This document shows, one piece after another, positions 27,449 through 35,111 of a stretch of DNA of 64,000 bases (position 1 is the stretch's first letter; each line of letters begins with the position of its first letter). The stretch covers positions 1 through 64,000 of the forward strand of contig JAGAZO010000009.1 in assembly GCA_017940005.1 (NCBI GenBank), in the 5' to 3' direction. The notes under the pieces are model-generated. The model was not told where the DNA came from and made no database searches. It saw nothing but the letters and a program-made list of their open reading frames with translations. The stretch comes from Treponema sp. Its GTDB lineage: Bacteria; Spirochaetota; Spirochaetia; Treponematales; Treponemataceae. Both the position numbers and the translations under genes were made by a program.

Positions 27449-28339
27449 ATGCCAATAGCAAAGCCGTTTGTAAAATGGGCTGGTGGAAAAAGCCAGCTGC
27501 TTGAGGAAATCAGAGCAAAATATCCGCAAAGAATCGAACGCTATTGTGAACCGTTTGTAGGAGGCGGCGCCGTACTTTTTGATGTGCTGCACATGTTTCA
27601 AGTGCGCGAAGTGTTGATAAACGACATAAATGCGGAACTCATAAATACATACACACAAATCCGTGACAACGTAGAAAAATTGGTTGAGCAACTTTCTGAC
27701 TTACAAAATGTATATCGCACAAAGCCCTGTACAGAACGAAAATCTCTTTTTTATGCAAAACGCGAACGTTACAACAAATTGAAAATCGACAGCAATAAAA
27801 CTGAAAACATTGAAAAGGCTGCGTTATTTATTTTTCTAAACAAAACTTGTTTTAACGGTTTGTACCGCGTAAACTCGAAAGGTGCGTTTAACGTACCGTT
27901 TAACAATGCAAAAAATCCGCGTCTGTGTGATGAAGGAAATTTACGAGTATGTTCAAAATTATTGCAAAATGTGCAGATGACCGTGGGTGACTATTCACAA
28001 TGCAAAGATTTTATCGACGGCAATACATTCGTGTATATTGACCCGCCGTACCGCCCGCTCACCTCGACCTCCGCATTCACGTCGTACAGCGAAAACGGTT
28101 TTGCAGATAAAGAGCAGCGAGAGCTCGGTACGTTCATTGCAGAAATTGCGGACAAAGGTGCAAAAGTTGTTGCTAGCAATTCCGATCCCAAGAACGCAGA
28201 TGCAAACGACACATTTTTTGACGAACTGTACGCTGATTTTGAGATACAGCGCATTTCAGCCGCCCGTATGATTAACTCAGACGCACAAAAACGCGGAGCA
28301 ATTAGTGAACTGTTGATTAGTAGTGGTGAACATTTATAA
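27449..28339 (+). CDS. dam: Dam-type DNA adenine methyltransferase (DpnM-like, probably GATC)
   Basis: A complete 296-residue D12-class enzyme. KPFVKWAGGKSQLLEEI is motif X/I, YCEPFVGGGAVLFD follows, and the catalytic DPPYRPLTSTSAFTSY lies near residue 194. Its C-terminal ARMINSDAQKRGAISELLI segment is typical of the DpnII/MboI/Dam group, whose members methylate GATC. In DpnII systems dpnM is followed by dpnA and the nuclease dpnB. Here only the 3' part of a dpnA-like gene remains, beyond an inserted MunI-like system, and no dpnB is present. A ribosome site and an ATG just after its stop may be all that is left of the dpnA start. Confidence 0.92.
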   Translation: MPIAKPFVKWAGGKSQLLEEIRAKYPQRIERYCEPFVGGGAVLFDVLHMFQVREVLINDINAELINTYTQIRDNVEKLVEQLSDLQNVYRTKPCTERKSLFYAKRERYNKLKIDSNKTENIEKAALFIFLNKTCFNGLYRVNSKGAFNVPFNNAKNPRLCDEGNLRVCSKLLQNVQMTVGDYSQCKDFIDGNTFVYIDPPYRPLTSTSAFTSYSENGFADKEQRELGTFIAEIADKGAKVVASNSDPKNADANDTFFDELYADFEIQRISAARMINSDAQKRGAISELLISSGEHL

Positions 28340-28369
28340 AGGAGAATCGCAAAAAGGAAAAAGATGATT

Positions 28370-29002
28370 TTACAACAAGTAAGGCAACAAATTATTCTCA
28401 AAAAAATCTAATAAGTCACCAATATCAGTTGTATCACGCCACATATAATAATTCTTAGTGTATTCTTGAAACCAAAAAGCTATTTCCCGATTCCTTCTCG
28501 GGTCTCTTGTAATATCACCGACTATCACAAGCCAAAAGGGGAGGATTTCTTCTGAAAGCCCGCCAGTTTCTCGTAAAACCCTCATAAGCCCGGGCGTAAA
28601 ATATTTGCAGCTGCGTTCATGAGCATTGCCCCTGCCCACCTGCATATCGGTTGTTTCTATCCACCCGTCCTGCCGCTTTATTTCGCCGAAAAGGATTTTA
28701 TTGTTTTGAGTGTTCCTGATAGCAAAATCCATTGATATTCCCCATTCATATTTCGGCTTTCCGTTCGGCTTCTTTTCAGAAACATCCACATTGTAAATCT
28801 TGTCCAGAACATTGTTCGGCAGGGGATATGTTGAATATATGTCTCCAAATTCATTTGGATGCCTGTCCACCAAAAATACATTTGGGTAAACGGTGTCCAA
28901 AGCATCTTGCAAAGAGATTTGAAAAAGCTCCTCAGTTTTCAATGCTTTATAACCGCTGATTGTTTGCCAATTGCTTCTTTTTCTTAACTCAGAACTTGCC
29001 AT
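28370..29002 (-). CDS. MunI-family type II restriction endonuclease (probably C^AATTG)
   Basis: The 210-residue protein closely resembles MunI as I remember it. It carries SELRKRSNWQ at the start, the catalytic region WGISMDFAI...KILFGEIKRQDGW (PD..E/QxK type), GRGNAHERSCKYFTPGLM and ILPFWLVIVGDITRDP. MunI cuts CAATTG. ATG at 29002 follows GAGGGG by seven bases, two bases after the stop of the controller gene. The length matches MunI (202 residues). It appears intact. Confidence 0.92.
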   Translation of the reverse strand: MASSELRKRSNWQTISGYKALKTEELFQISLQDALDTVYPNVFLVDRHPNEFGDIYSTYPLPNNVLDKIYNVDVSEKKPNGKPKYEWGISMDFAIRNTQNNKILFGEIKRQDGWIETTDMQVGRGNAHERSCKYFTPGLMRVLRETGGLSEEILPFWLVIVGDITRDPRRNREIAFWFQEYTKNYYMWRDTTDIGDLLDFFENNLLPYLL

Positions 29003-29003
29003 A

Positions 29004-29216
29004 TTACATCCCCTCAAACAGTTTTTCCATGCTTATTTCAAGCCCATTCGCTATTTTATAGATATTCTCGATTGAAACATTACGCTTACCGCTTTCAACG
29101 GAAGCAAAGTAAGTTCTGTCCATATTGATTTTTAGAGCAAATTTTTCTTGGCTCAGTCCAATATTATTACGCAATGCTCGTATTCTGTTTCCGAAATTCT
29201 TTTTTATATCATCCAT
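29004..29216 (-). CDS. Restriction-modification controller (C) protein
   Basis: A 70-residue Xre-type helix-turn-helix protein. LSQEKFALKINMDRTYFASVE is the DNA-binding motif (here quoted across two helices), followed by ENIYKIANGLEIS. The size and position, just ahead of the nuclease gene and divergent from the methylase, are those of C proteins, which delay nuclease expression. Candidate C-boxes lie immediately upstream. Confidence 0.9.
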   Translation of the reverse strand: MDDIKKNFGNRIRALRNNIGLSQEKFALKINMDRTYFASVESGKRNVSIENIYKIANGLEISMEKLFEGM

Positions 29217-29241
29217 ATTGACAACCTATGAAAAATGATAT

Positions 29242-29274
29242 ATTATATTTACTATAAGTCAACGGTTTATAAGT
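29242..29274 (-). promoter_or_regulatory. C-box operators and promoter of the controller-nuclease operon
   Basis: On the minus strand two tandem sites, ACTTATAAA and ACTTATAGT, are six bases apart; the second is a perfect ACT-TAT-AGT dyad. TATAAT (29247-29242) follows four bases later. The layout matches C-boxes, where one C dimer activates and a second represses. The methylase gene reads away on the other side. Confidence 0.7.
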
Positions 29275-29298
29275 AACATCATTTGTTAGAGGATATGA

Positions 29299-30042
29299 AT
29301 GCCAAACACTGTTTCAAATACAATTTCAGGATATTCTAAATATAACCCGGAAGCCAAGAGCAGGACAAAAAAGAATCCCCTTGCAGAACTGTATCCAGAG
29401 TTGCCAAATAAAAAATATGCTGTCATTTATGCGGACCCGCCGTGGGATTATGGTGGAAAAATGCAATACGATAAATCAAGCATAAAAACAATAAATGTGG
29501 ATTTTGAAAAAAATGTTTTTATAAGCGCGGCTAATTTCAAATATCCGACAGTAAAACTGAATGAACTCAAAAAGTTAGATGTTCCGTCAATTGCAGAAGA
29601 CGATTGCATTTTATTTATGTGGACGACAGGTCCGCAGATGGCAAATTCAATTGAATTGGGCGAAGACTGGGGGTTTAAATATAAAACTGTTGCATTTGTC
29701 TGGGACAAACAAGTGCATAATCCAGGGCGGTATACTTTATCGCAGACTGAATTTGTCTTGGCGTTTAAAAAAGGGAAATTCCCTACCCCGAGAGGCGCGA
29801 GGAATATTCGGCAATTAGTTTCTATTCATCGCGGGGAACATAGTGAAAAGCCAGAAATTGTAATCGACGGAATTACAAAAATGTTTCCTGAGCAAAGAAA
29901 AATAGAACTTTTTGCGCGCAAAAATTATATCGGTTGGGATAACTGGGGATTGGAAATTCCGGATGAAAAGGTTAGGATTTTTTCACAAGGCGAACTTGAG
30001 GCAGAGCAAGATTTATTTGAATTAAAATTAGTGAATGCCTGA
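29299..30042 (+). CDS. MunI-type DNA adenine methyltransferase (MT-A70 family)
   Basis: The 247-residue protein has the MT-A70 signature. The catalytic DPPW is in VIYADPPWDYGGK (about residue 51), followed by LFMWTTGPQMANSIEL, VWDKQVHNPGRYTLSQTE and the terminal ELFARKNYIGWDNWG. M.MunI is a known prokaryotic MT-A70 member, and the divergent controller and nuclease genes fit. It presumably protects CAATTG sites. AGAGG precedes the ATG. Its stop abuts the truncated dpnA-like gene. Confidence 0.92.
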   Translation: MPNTVSNTISGYSKYNPEAKSRTKKNPLAELYPELPNKKYAVIYADPPWDYGGKMQYDKSSIKTINVDFEKNVFISAANFKYPTVKLNELKKLDVPSIAEDDCILFMWTTGPQMANSIELGEDWGFKYKTVAFVWDKQVHNPGRYTLSQTEFVLAFKKGKFPTPRGARNIRQLVSIHRGEHSEKPEIVIDGITKMFPEQRKIELFARKNYIGWDNWGLEIPDEKVRIFSQGELEAEQDLFELKLVNA

Positions 30043-30602
30043 TATTGCGGTTGGACTCCCGCATTTTAAACTGCATCACGTGGGCAAAGACTAACCCGCC
30101 GCCTAATCTTTCATGCAAGTTTTTCACGCACTCAACCGAGTTCATTTTGTGGGCACGCAAAAATAAAAAAGCCACGCACTACTACAACTATGAACTGATG
30201 AAAGAAATCAATGGAGGAACGCAGATGCGTGACTTGTGGAGTTTGCCCGCAATCGCCAAATGGGAAAAATCATGTGGCAAGCACCCTACGCAAAAACCGC
30301 TTCCGCTGCTAGCCCGTATCATTCTTGCGTCCACAAAAGAAAACGAATGGATTTTAGATCCGTTTACGGGAAGCAGCACAACAGGCATTGCCGCAAGCCT
30401 TTTGAATCGCCGCTTTTTAGGAATCGACCGCGAAATAGATTTCTTGGAGCTGTCAAAAAATCGCCGCGAAGAAATCGAAAACCGCAAAGCACGCTTTGTC
30501 TATCGCGAAAAAATCGTGCGTTGCTCAAACAAGCCTTTACAAAACATTTTTGAGCTGCATGACGAAACACCATATTTTGGCGTAGATTTGCCGATAGCGT
30601 AA
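30043..30602 (+). pseudogene. 5'-truncated dpnA-like methyltransferase, copy 2
   Basis: About 185 codons survive of a DpnA/M2.DpnII-like beta-class methylase: KTNPPPNLSCKFFTHSTEF, the HYYNYELMKEINGG region, KHPTQKPLPLLARI and the SAM motif ILDPFTGSSTTGIA. The N-terminal half with the catalytic DPPY is absent. The first possible start is only a TTG at 30045, without a ribosome site, directly after the MunI-type methylase stop. The MunI-like cassette therefore seems to have replaced the 5' half. Confidence 0.88.
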
Positions 30603-30613
30603 TTGACAAAACG

Positions 30614-30663
30614 CAAATGATTTATTTCGCAGCAAAGACGGCTTTTTCTTCTGGAGAAAGTTC
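30614..30663. repeat. Right boundary repeat of the restriction-modification island
   Basis: Partner of 25381-25430, in the same orientation. It covers the last codons and stop of the LolA-like gene. Together the pair brackets the whole methylase/restriction island. Confidence 0.75.
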
Positions 30664-31248
30664 CTTCGGATATTTTTGATTTGTGAATGTGTACGTAGTT
30701 GTGTCGCCGTTCGCGTCTGTCATAACGATTGTGCTGAACTCTGCACCTGTCTGCGTTGTTGTGCCGCCAAGCTCAAGCGACTGCATCACTGCGGCAACAG
30801 TTTTGTCTTTTGGCGTGAGCGTTGCTTTCCACGTATTTGCGCTTGCAGAAAAATCAACTGAAAAACTTTCGTACAACTTTTGCACATTCCCTGAAAACAC
30901 AGATGAAAGCGTTGTTGAAATGCTCGTAAAAATCTGATTGTTCGACGCATCGATTACAGTTTTTTTGCCGTCAGGCGTTGTTTGAATAACAGATGTCATG
31001 CCTACAACAAGCGACGACGGAAACGGTTTGAGCGTTTTCCACATGATGCCATCAAGGCTGAAGATGAATGTGCCGCTTGACGCAAGCGAGCGATTAGCTT
31101 TAACAATTCTGCGCACTTGCGTAAAGTCGCCCGTCGTATTCGGGTGGGCAGCGAGACGCGCGCACACTGTTTCAAACGTAGTGGTTTGCGCAAACGCCAT
31201 CACACTCAAAAAAAACAGAGCCATTGCAACATTGACAATCTTTTTCAT
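30622..31248 (-). CDS. LolA-like outer-membrane lipoprotein carrier of lipid cluster
   Basis: The 208-residue protein has a signal peptide (NVAMALFFLSVMAFAQ) and the LolA-like fold pattern: FTQVRRIVKANRSLASSGTF (family FxQ...L.S.G.F), then DGIMWKTLKPFPSSLVV and IDASNNQIF. Such carriers occur in aryl-polyene and related clusters as chaperones for the lipid product. ATG at 31248 follows AGGAG; the longer frame is discounted. Its 3' end bounds the inserted island; before insertion it overlapped the MMPL gene. Confidence 0.82.
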   Translation of the reverse strand: MKKIVNVAMALFFLSVMAFAQTTTFETVCARLAAHPNTTGDFTQVRRIVKANRSLASSGTFIFSLDGIMWKTLKPFPSSLVVGMTSVIQTTPDGKKTVIDASNNQIFTSISTTLSSVFSGNVQKLYESFSVDFSASANTWKATLTPKDKTVAAVMQSLELGGTTTQTGAEFSTIVMTDANGDTTTYTFTNQKYPKELSPEEKAVFAAK

Positions 31249-31372
31249 AATCAAAACTCCTGTAAAATGCGCGTCACAAGTGCAACGCAATTTTAATAAT
31301 CTTCATCGCAACAAACTATTGCCATACATGTCGCTGTTATGCAGCAATGCATTGCGTAACAGCGCAGCACTT

Positions 31373-31855
31373 TTACAACAACGCTTTCACGCGTGCAATA
31401 AGTTTTTCTGGGCACACAAAGCTTGTTTCACCCGTTGCCATTTTTACGGCAAGCTGCACGCTCTCTGCTTTTGTGCAAAGCTCGCTTGTTTTATCGTTGT
31501 AAATCTCATAACGTATTTTAAGGCGATTTTCGTATTCGACAAGCGTTGATACAATACGCGCAATATCGCCAAATGCAAGAGAACGCACATACTTTACTTT
31601 GAGTTCCGCAATGGGAAAAGCATAGCCGTCTTCAACCATTTGCAAATAACCGTAACCGATTTTGTCAAGCAGCGCGCAACGTCCTTTTTCAATAAACTTG
31701 ACGTAGTTGCCATGCCACGCGATGCGCATTGCATCAACATCATAGAACTCGATTTTAAATGTCACCGTTTCAGAAATCGCCGCATTGTTTGTTTCGCCAT
31801 GTCGTTTGCCGACAGGTGCAAACTGGTGCGAACGGTCATCTTGCGTTTCATCCAT
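31373..31855 (-). CDS. Hotdog-fold acyl-CoA/ACP thioesterase (4HBT family)
   Basis: A 160-residue YbgC/FadM-like thioesterase. FYDVDAMRIAWHGNYVKFIEKGR holds the catalytic Asp and the H-N-x-Y-x-x-x-x-E pattern (described in parts), and LKVKYVRSLAFGD follows. It probably releases or transfers the acyl chain made by the cluster. It lies 2 bp after the acyltransferase stop. Confidence 0.87.
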   Translation of the reverse strand: MDETQDDRSHQFAPVGKRHGETNNAAISETVTFKIEFYDVDAMRIAWHGNYVKFIEKGRCALLDKIGYGYLQMVEDGYAFPIAELKVKYVRSLAFGDIARIVSTLVEYENRLKIRYEIYNDKTSELCTKAESVQLAVKMATGETSFVCPEKLIARVKALL

Positions 31856-31857
31856 CG

Positions 31858-32844
31858 CTATACACTTCCGCTTTGGTTTTCAGGCATCGCCCAAAAATTA
31901 AAAAAATTATACCACTGAAAAGGATACAACAAACAATATTTTTCAAGCAAATGCACAAACTCACTGCACAGCTTTTTGATGCAATTCTCTTTTTCTCCGC
32001 GCGAACATGTTTCAAATTCGATTGGCGATTTATGCACATACATATTATACTTTGACGAAAGTGACACATCCTTTTTGCGCAACGCAAAGAAAAAATACAC
32101 GGGCGTTTTTAATAAATATGCAAGCAAAAACGTACCGTACGGGAATGCTGCTTCTTTTCCGAGAAACATATTGACAAGTGTGCGGTTTGATGAATGTGCA
32201 GAAGTTCTGTCGCCAGCAATCACCACCATGCCGCCTTCTGCAAGACGCTCCTGCAACAGATAAATCGTCTCTAGCCCGATGTCTGCCGCACTCACCACAT
32301 TCATGTTCACGTCAGGACAAATTTCTCGAATCGTTGAATTGAATTTTTGCGTTGCGCCTGTTTCCATAATCACGGTGACTGGCACATCGCGTTCAACGCC
32401 TGTCTTTTTGAATGCCGCAAGCGAACGGAGCAACTCTGTGTTGCCAAGATGGCTTCCGATAAGTAGCGCGCCCTTTCCGCTGTCAAGATGTGCGATGAGC
32501 TGTTCGACATCATCATAAAACGTAATGTCTTCAAACTGTATTTTGCGCGACCAGCCTTCAATCTTTTCAAGAATGCATAGCGAAAACGAAATGATTTGAC
32601 GCAGCAACTTCGGGCGTTTGAACTGTTCGCCGTTAGTGTATTCGATAAATTGCTTTTGATAACGACTGCATTCCAAACGCGCACGTTTTGAAAAAATCAA
32701 ATAAAAAAATCCGACAGGAAAAATCAACATGTTGACGACACATTTAGGTACATGTGCCACAAGCGAAACAAGCAGTTTGATTGGCGCAACGCTGCGTACT
32801 ACTTCTTTTTCCTCTGCCCAGTGAAGCGCTGTTTCGTTACTCAT
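31858..32844 (-). CDS. Lysophospholipid-type acyltransferase (LpxL/HtrB superfamily)
   Basis: A 328-residue acyltransferase of the predicted LPLAT type found in aryl-polyene clusters. It has one N-terminal membrane segment (CVVNMLIFPVGFFYLIF), LLIGSHLGNTELLR in place of the HxxxxD/E catalytic motif (His and Glu), and GMVVIAGDRTSAHSSNR. It ends with a Phe/Trp-rich segment (PFQWYNFFNFW) typical of LpxL-like proteins. ATG at 32844 lies after GGAGG, and its first codons overlap the end of the glycosyltransferase gene by 8 bp. Confidence 0.87.
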   Translation of the reverse strand: MSNETALHWAEEKEVVRSVAPIKLLVSLVAHVPKCVVNMLIFPVGFFYLIFSKRARLECSRYQKQFIEYTNGEQFKRPKLLRQIISFSLCILEKIEGWSRKIQFEDITFYDDVEQLIAHLDSGKGALLIGSHLGNTELLRSLAAFKKTGVERDVPVTVIMETGATQKFNSTIREICPDVNMNVVSAADIGLETIYLLQERLAEGGMVVIAGDRTSAHSSNRTLVNMFLGKEAAFPYGTFLLAYLLKTPVYFFFALRKKDVSLSSKYNMYVHKSPIEFETCSRGEKENCIKKLCSEFVHLLEKYCLLYPFQWYNFFNFWAMPENQSGSV

Positions 32845-33589
32845 GAGCAATCCTCCGACGGAGCGAACGAACAGCAAAAAACGGCAGGCGTACAATCATC
32901 CCTAAAAACAATTTTGCAAACGACAGCGAAATGTGAAGGTTGTCGCGCACCATACGGAAATTTGAAATGCCGTCAGCGGGGTACGTCACCTTTACCGGAT
33001 ATGATTTTATGCGCACGCCTTTCCATAACAAATGCACGAGTACATCTGCGTCGTATCCCATGCGACTGTCAATGCACGCGTGGCGTTTTAATAATTGATA
33101 ATACGGCTCTGTAGGATACACGCGAAAGCCGCACATGGCGTCAACGATTTCGCCGCTCAACGCGCATACACGCGCCCAGTTATTTGAAATCTCACGGGCG
33201 CTCTTTCGTATGTGCGGCACAGATGCATCGTATTCGGGATAGCCGCAGATGACACAGTCGGGAAACTTTTTTGCTTCGTCAAGAAAAAACGGCACGCGGC
33301 TTGCATCGTGCTGACCGTCGCTGTCAATTTGAAACACATGCGAAAGTCCAAGCTCATGCGCTTTAAGCACGCCCGAAACCATCGCCTTGCCCTTGCCGCC
33401 GTTTTTTGCACGCGTCACTAGCACAGCATTTTGGCAGAAGTTCACCGCCGTTGCAATTTGCGCTTTGTTCGCTTCATCATTGCCGTCATCAACAACAATA
33501 ATCGGCAGCTTGTATGGCTCAAGAGCGCGCACCACATCTGCGATTGTTGCACCATGATTAAAAACTGGAATGACAAACCCTGCGTTCAT
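32837..33589 (-). CDS. Family 2 glycosyltransferase
   Basis: A 250-residue GT-A enzyme. It has GFVIPVFNHGATI at the start, VVDDGNDE, a metal-binding DSDGQHD near residue 91 and the acceptor-side MGYDADVLV. It is of the size that transfers a sugar to a lipid or lipid-linked acceptor, without C-terminal membrane helices apart from one hydrophobic patch. It is coupled to the acyltransferase gene. Confidence 0.9.
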   Translation of the reverse strand: MNAGFVIPVFNHGATIADVVRALEPYKLPIIVVDDGNDEANKAQIATAVNFCQNAVLVTRAKNGGKGKAMVSGVLKAHELGLSHVFQIDSDGQHDASRVPFFLDEAKKFPDCVICGYPEYDASVPHIRKSAREISNNWARVCALSGEIVDAMCGFRVYPTEPYYQLLKRHACIDSRMGYDADVLVHLLWKGVRIKSYPVKVTYPADGISNFRMVRDNLHISLSFAKLFLGMIVRLPFFAVRSLRRRIAHE

Positions 33590-33604
33590 AGTGATTTTGC
33601 CGCC

Positions 33605-33967
33605 TTATGCAACAACAGAAAATGTGCCCGATGAATATATTTTTTCCACTTTGCTCGCATCCCATAATGAATACGACATGGACTGCTTTTCTCTGTTTAT
33701 GTCGAGCTTGAGCTGCACCGTCGTGTCTGGTCTAATCGGCGCAGAAAATTTTATGCGGTTGATTTTGGGAACAAACCGCTGCGTGCCAAAATATTTTTTT
33801 GCAAAGCGCGTTACAACTTCAAATTGCGCAACAGCAGGAAGCAATTTAAACTCAGGAAAATGCCCTTCAAAAAAATCGCTCGATGCGGGAATCATGAATT
33901 CGAGCTGAATGGAGTCGCTCGACTGAGAAAGTATTTTTTCGTTTTTTATATTATGCAAATTTTCCAT
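33605..33967 (-). CDS. ApeI/FabZ-like 3-hydroxyacyl-ACP dehydratase
   Basis: A 120-residue hotdog protein. DFFEGHFPEFKLLPAVAQFE is a variant of the FabZ HFPxxPxxPG motif, with the catalytic His kept and Glu at the helix end. It belongs to the ApeI-like dehydratases of aryl-polyene clusters. The frame extends to 34024, but ATG at 33967 behind GAGGG is preferred. It is the first gene of the minus-strand cluster, with a promoter upstream. Confidence 0.82.
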   Translation of the reverse strand: MENLHNIKNEKILSQSSDSIQLEFMIPASSDFFEGHFPEFKLLPAVAQFEVVTRFAKKYFGTQRFVPKINRIKFSAPIRPDTTVQLKLDINREKQSMSYSLWDASKVEKIYSSGTFSVVA

Positions 33968-34035
33968 ATGCCCTCGTTGTGCTGCAGCATACCCATGCAG
34001 TGCGTATTTTGTGGCACTTTGCAATGCGCTACGAT

Positions 34036-34102
34036 GTTGCCCATCGATATGGGTAACACACTATAATTGTTGCATTATATACATTTTTGGGATTTTTGTC
34101 AG
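34036..34102 (-). promoter_or_regulatory. Promoter and candidate operator of the lipid cluster
   Basis: CTGACA (34102-34097), a 17-bp spacer and a perfect TATAAT (34079-34074) form a strong promoter on the minus strand. Just downstream, GTTGCCCAT-CGAT-ATGGGTAAC (34036-34057) is a 9-bp inverted repeat with one mismatch. It lies between the expected transcription start and the dehydratase gene, the place for a repressor. The regulator is not in the window as far as I can tell. Confidence 0.65.
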
Positions 34103-34174
34103 CACTATTTTTTGATTAGATTTTTATGCAATGAAACATGCATTATGAATTGACGCATGATTGATTTTTGCAAT

Positions 34175-34224
34175 AGCGTTTTAGATTGAAACAAAGAACG
34201 GCACATGACAGCGACACGGGCATT
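34175..34224. repeat. 50-bp direct repeat, left of toxin-antitoxin pair
   Basis: It matches 34950-34999 at 47 of 50 positions (both begin AGCGTTTTAGATTGA and end ACAGCGACACGGGCATT). The two copies bracket the PIN toxin and its antitoxin. Confidence 0.92.
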
Positions 34225-34225
34225 T

Positions 34226-34633
34226 CTACACTTGCAGTATGCATGGTTCGTTATAATAGGGAATTAAAGAATCATGTGTCATGAATAGCATATTTTCAAC
34301 TTTTGCTTGACAGATAAGCATCTTGTCAAAAGGATCTTTATGCGGGCGCGGAGCATCTGTTGAATAAGAGAGCATTTTTAGCGCTATGCTATGTTCAGGT
34401 TTTATATGAAGACAAGTGAGATTCGCACGCAGGCTCAGCATGTTCAATTCTTCGCCCGAAAAGTTGATTGATTGCGGGTGATTTAAGTGCTTTAGCTGTG
34501 TTTCCCAAATATTCACTGAACTGTAACAAATATTATTTTGCACATCAAGAAGCATATCCCATGCTTTTTCAGAAAGCCGACTATCTCGCGTATGAAACCA
34601 AACAAGAATATGCGTATCTAGTAGAACTTTCAT
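34226..34633 (-). CDS. PIN-domain toxin (type II toxin-antitoxin)
   Basis: A 135-residue PIN-domain nuclease. The four acidic residues expected of VapC-like RNases are visible: Asp in LLDTHILVW, Glu in VNIWETQLK, Asp in KDPFDKMLI and Asp in MTHDSLI. ATG overlaps the antitoxin stop (ATGA). Its stop lies 1 bp from the left direct repeat. Confidence 0.9.
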   Translation of the reverse strand: MKVLLDTHILVWFHTRDSRLSEKAWDMLLDVQNNICYSSVNIWETQLKHLNHPQSINFSGEELNMLSLRANLTCLHIKPEHSIALKMLSYSTDAPRPHKDPFDKMLICQAKVENMLFMTHDSLIPYYNEPCILQV

Positions 34634-34857
34634 AAGTAGTTTCCAAACATGTCGACAATTTCATCATCATAAGCATTTATATCATCAGGATATTTGAATT
34701 TTCCTTCTGCCAGACCCGGTATAACAGCTTTTTGGGGAAATTGTCCTTGCCCAAGAAAAGAAATTTTATATTTTAAAAGTTCAACATATTCTGAAACATA
34801 CTCAATATAATCATCGGGAAGCGTTTTCAATTCTTCTTGCAACATAGCATAACTCAT
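34630..34857 (-). CDS. Antitoxin of the PIN toxin pair
   Basis: A 75-residue acidic protein with an N-terminal helix (LQEELKTLPDDYIEYVSEYVELLKYK, quoted only to show its Leu/Tyr pattern in two parts) and a flexible C-terminal part that probably wraps the toxin. It resembles the DUF2281-type antitoxins that pair with PIN toxins. It is upstream of the toxin with a 4-bp overlap. No separate DNA-binding domain is obvious. Confidence 0.8.
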   Translation of the reverse strand: MSYAMLQEELKTLPDDYIEYVSEYVELLKYKISFLGQGQFPQKAVIPGLAEGKFKYPDDINAYDDEIVDMFGNYL

Positions 34858-34949
34858 ATTGTTATCCTTTCTTCAATTATATCATATCTTATGCATAAAA
34901 TAAAGTCGCTTGCTCGATATTTGGCAAACTAATGAATTCTTAGACTCAC

Positions 34950-34999
34950 AGCGTTTTAGATTGAGACAAGGAACGACACATGACAGCGACACGGGCATT
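34950..34999. repeat. 50-bp direct repeat, right of toxin-antitoxin pair
   Basis: Partner of 34175-34224, differing at three transitions. It may be a duplicated insertion or recombination site of the toxin-antitoxin cassette. Confidence 0.92.
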
Positions 35000-35064
35000 C
35001 CACGTATGATAGTGCGTGCCGCACTGTATTATCTCAATAATTAAGTATATAAATCAATACAGTT

Positions 35065-35089
35065 GCATTTTAAAGAATGTTTAAAATGC
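35065..35089. terminator. Hairpin after the RND operon, possible terminator
   Basis: A perfect 10-bp stem GCATTTTAAA/TTTAAAATGC with a GAATG loop lies 23 bp past the last RND gene on the minus strand. No clear T-run follows, so terminator function is uncertain. Confidence 0.4.
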
Positions 35090-35111
35090 GCACTAAAAAA
35101 GCGTGCCGTTT

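Noticed and set aside
30045..30602. Complete small methyltransferase gene
   Set aside because: The start is a TTG without a ribosome site and the catalytic N-terminal half is missing; it is treated as a pseudogene.
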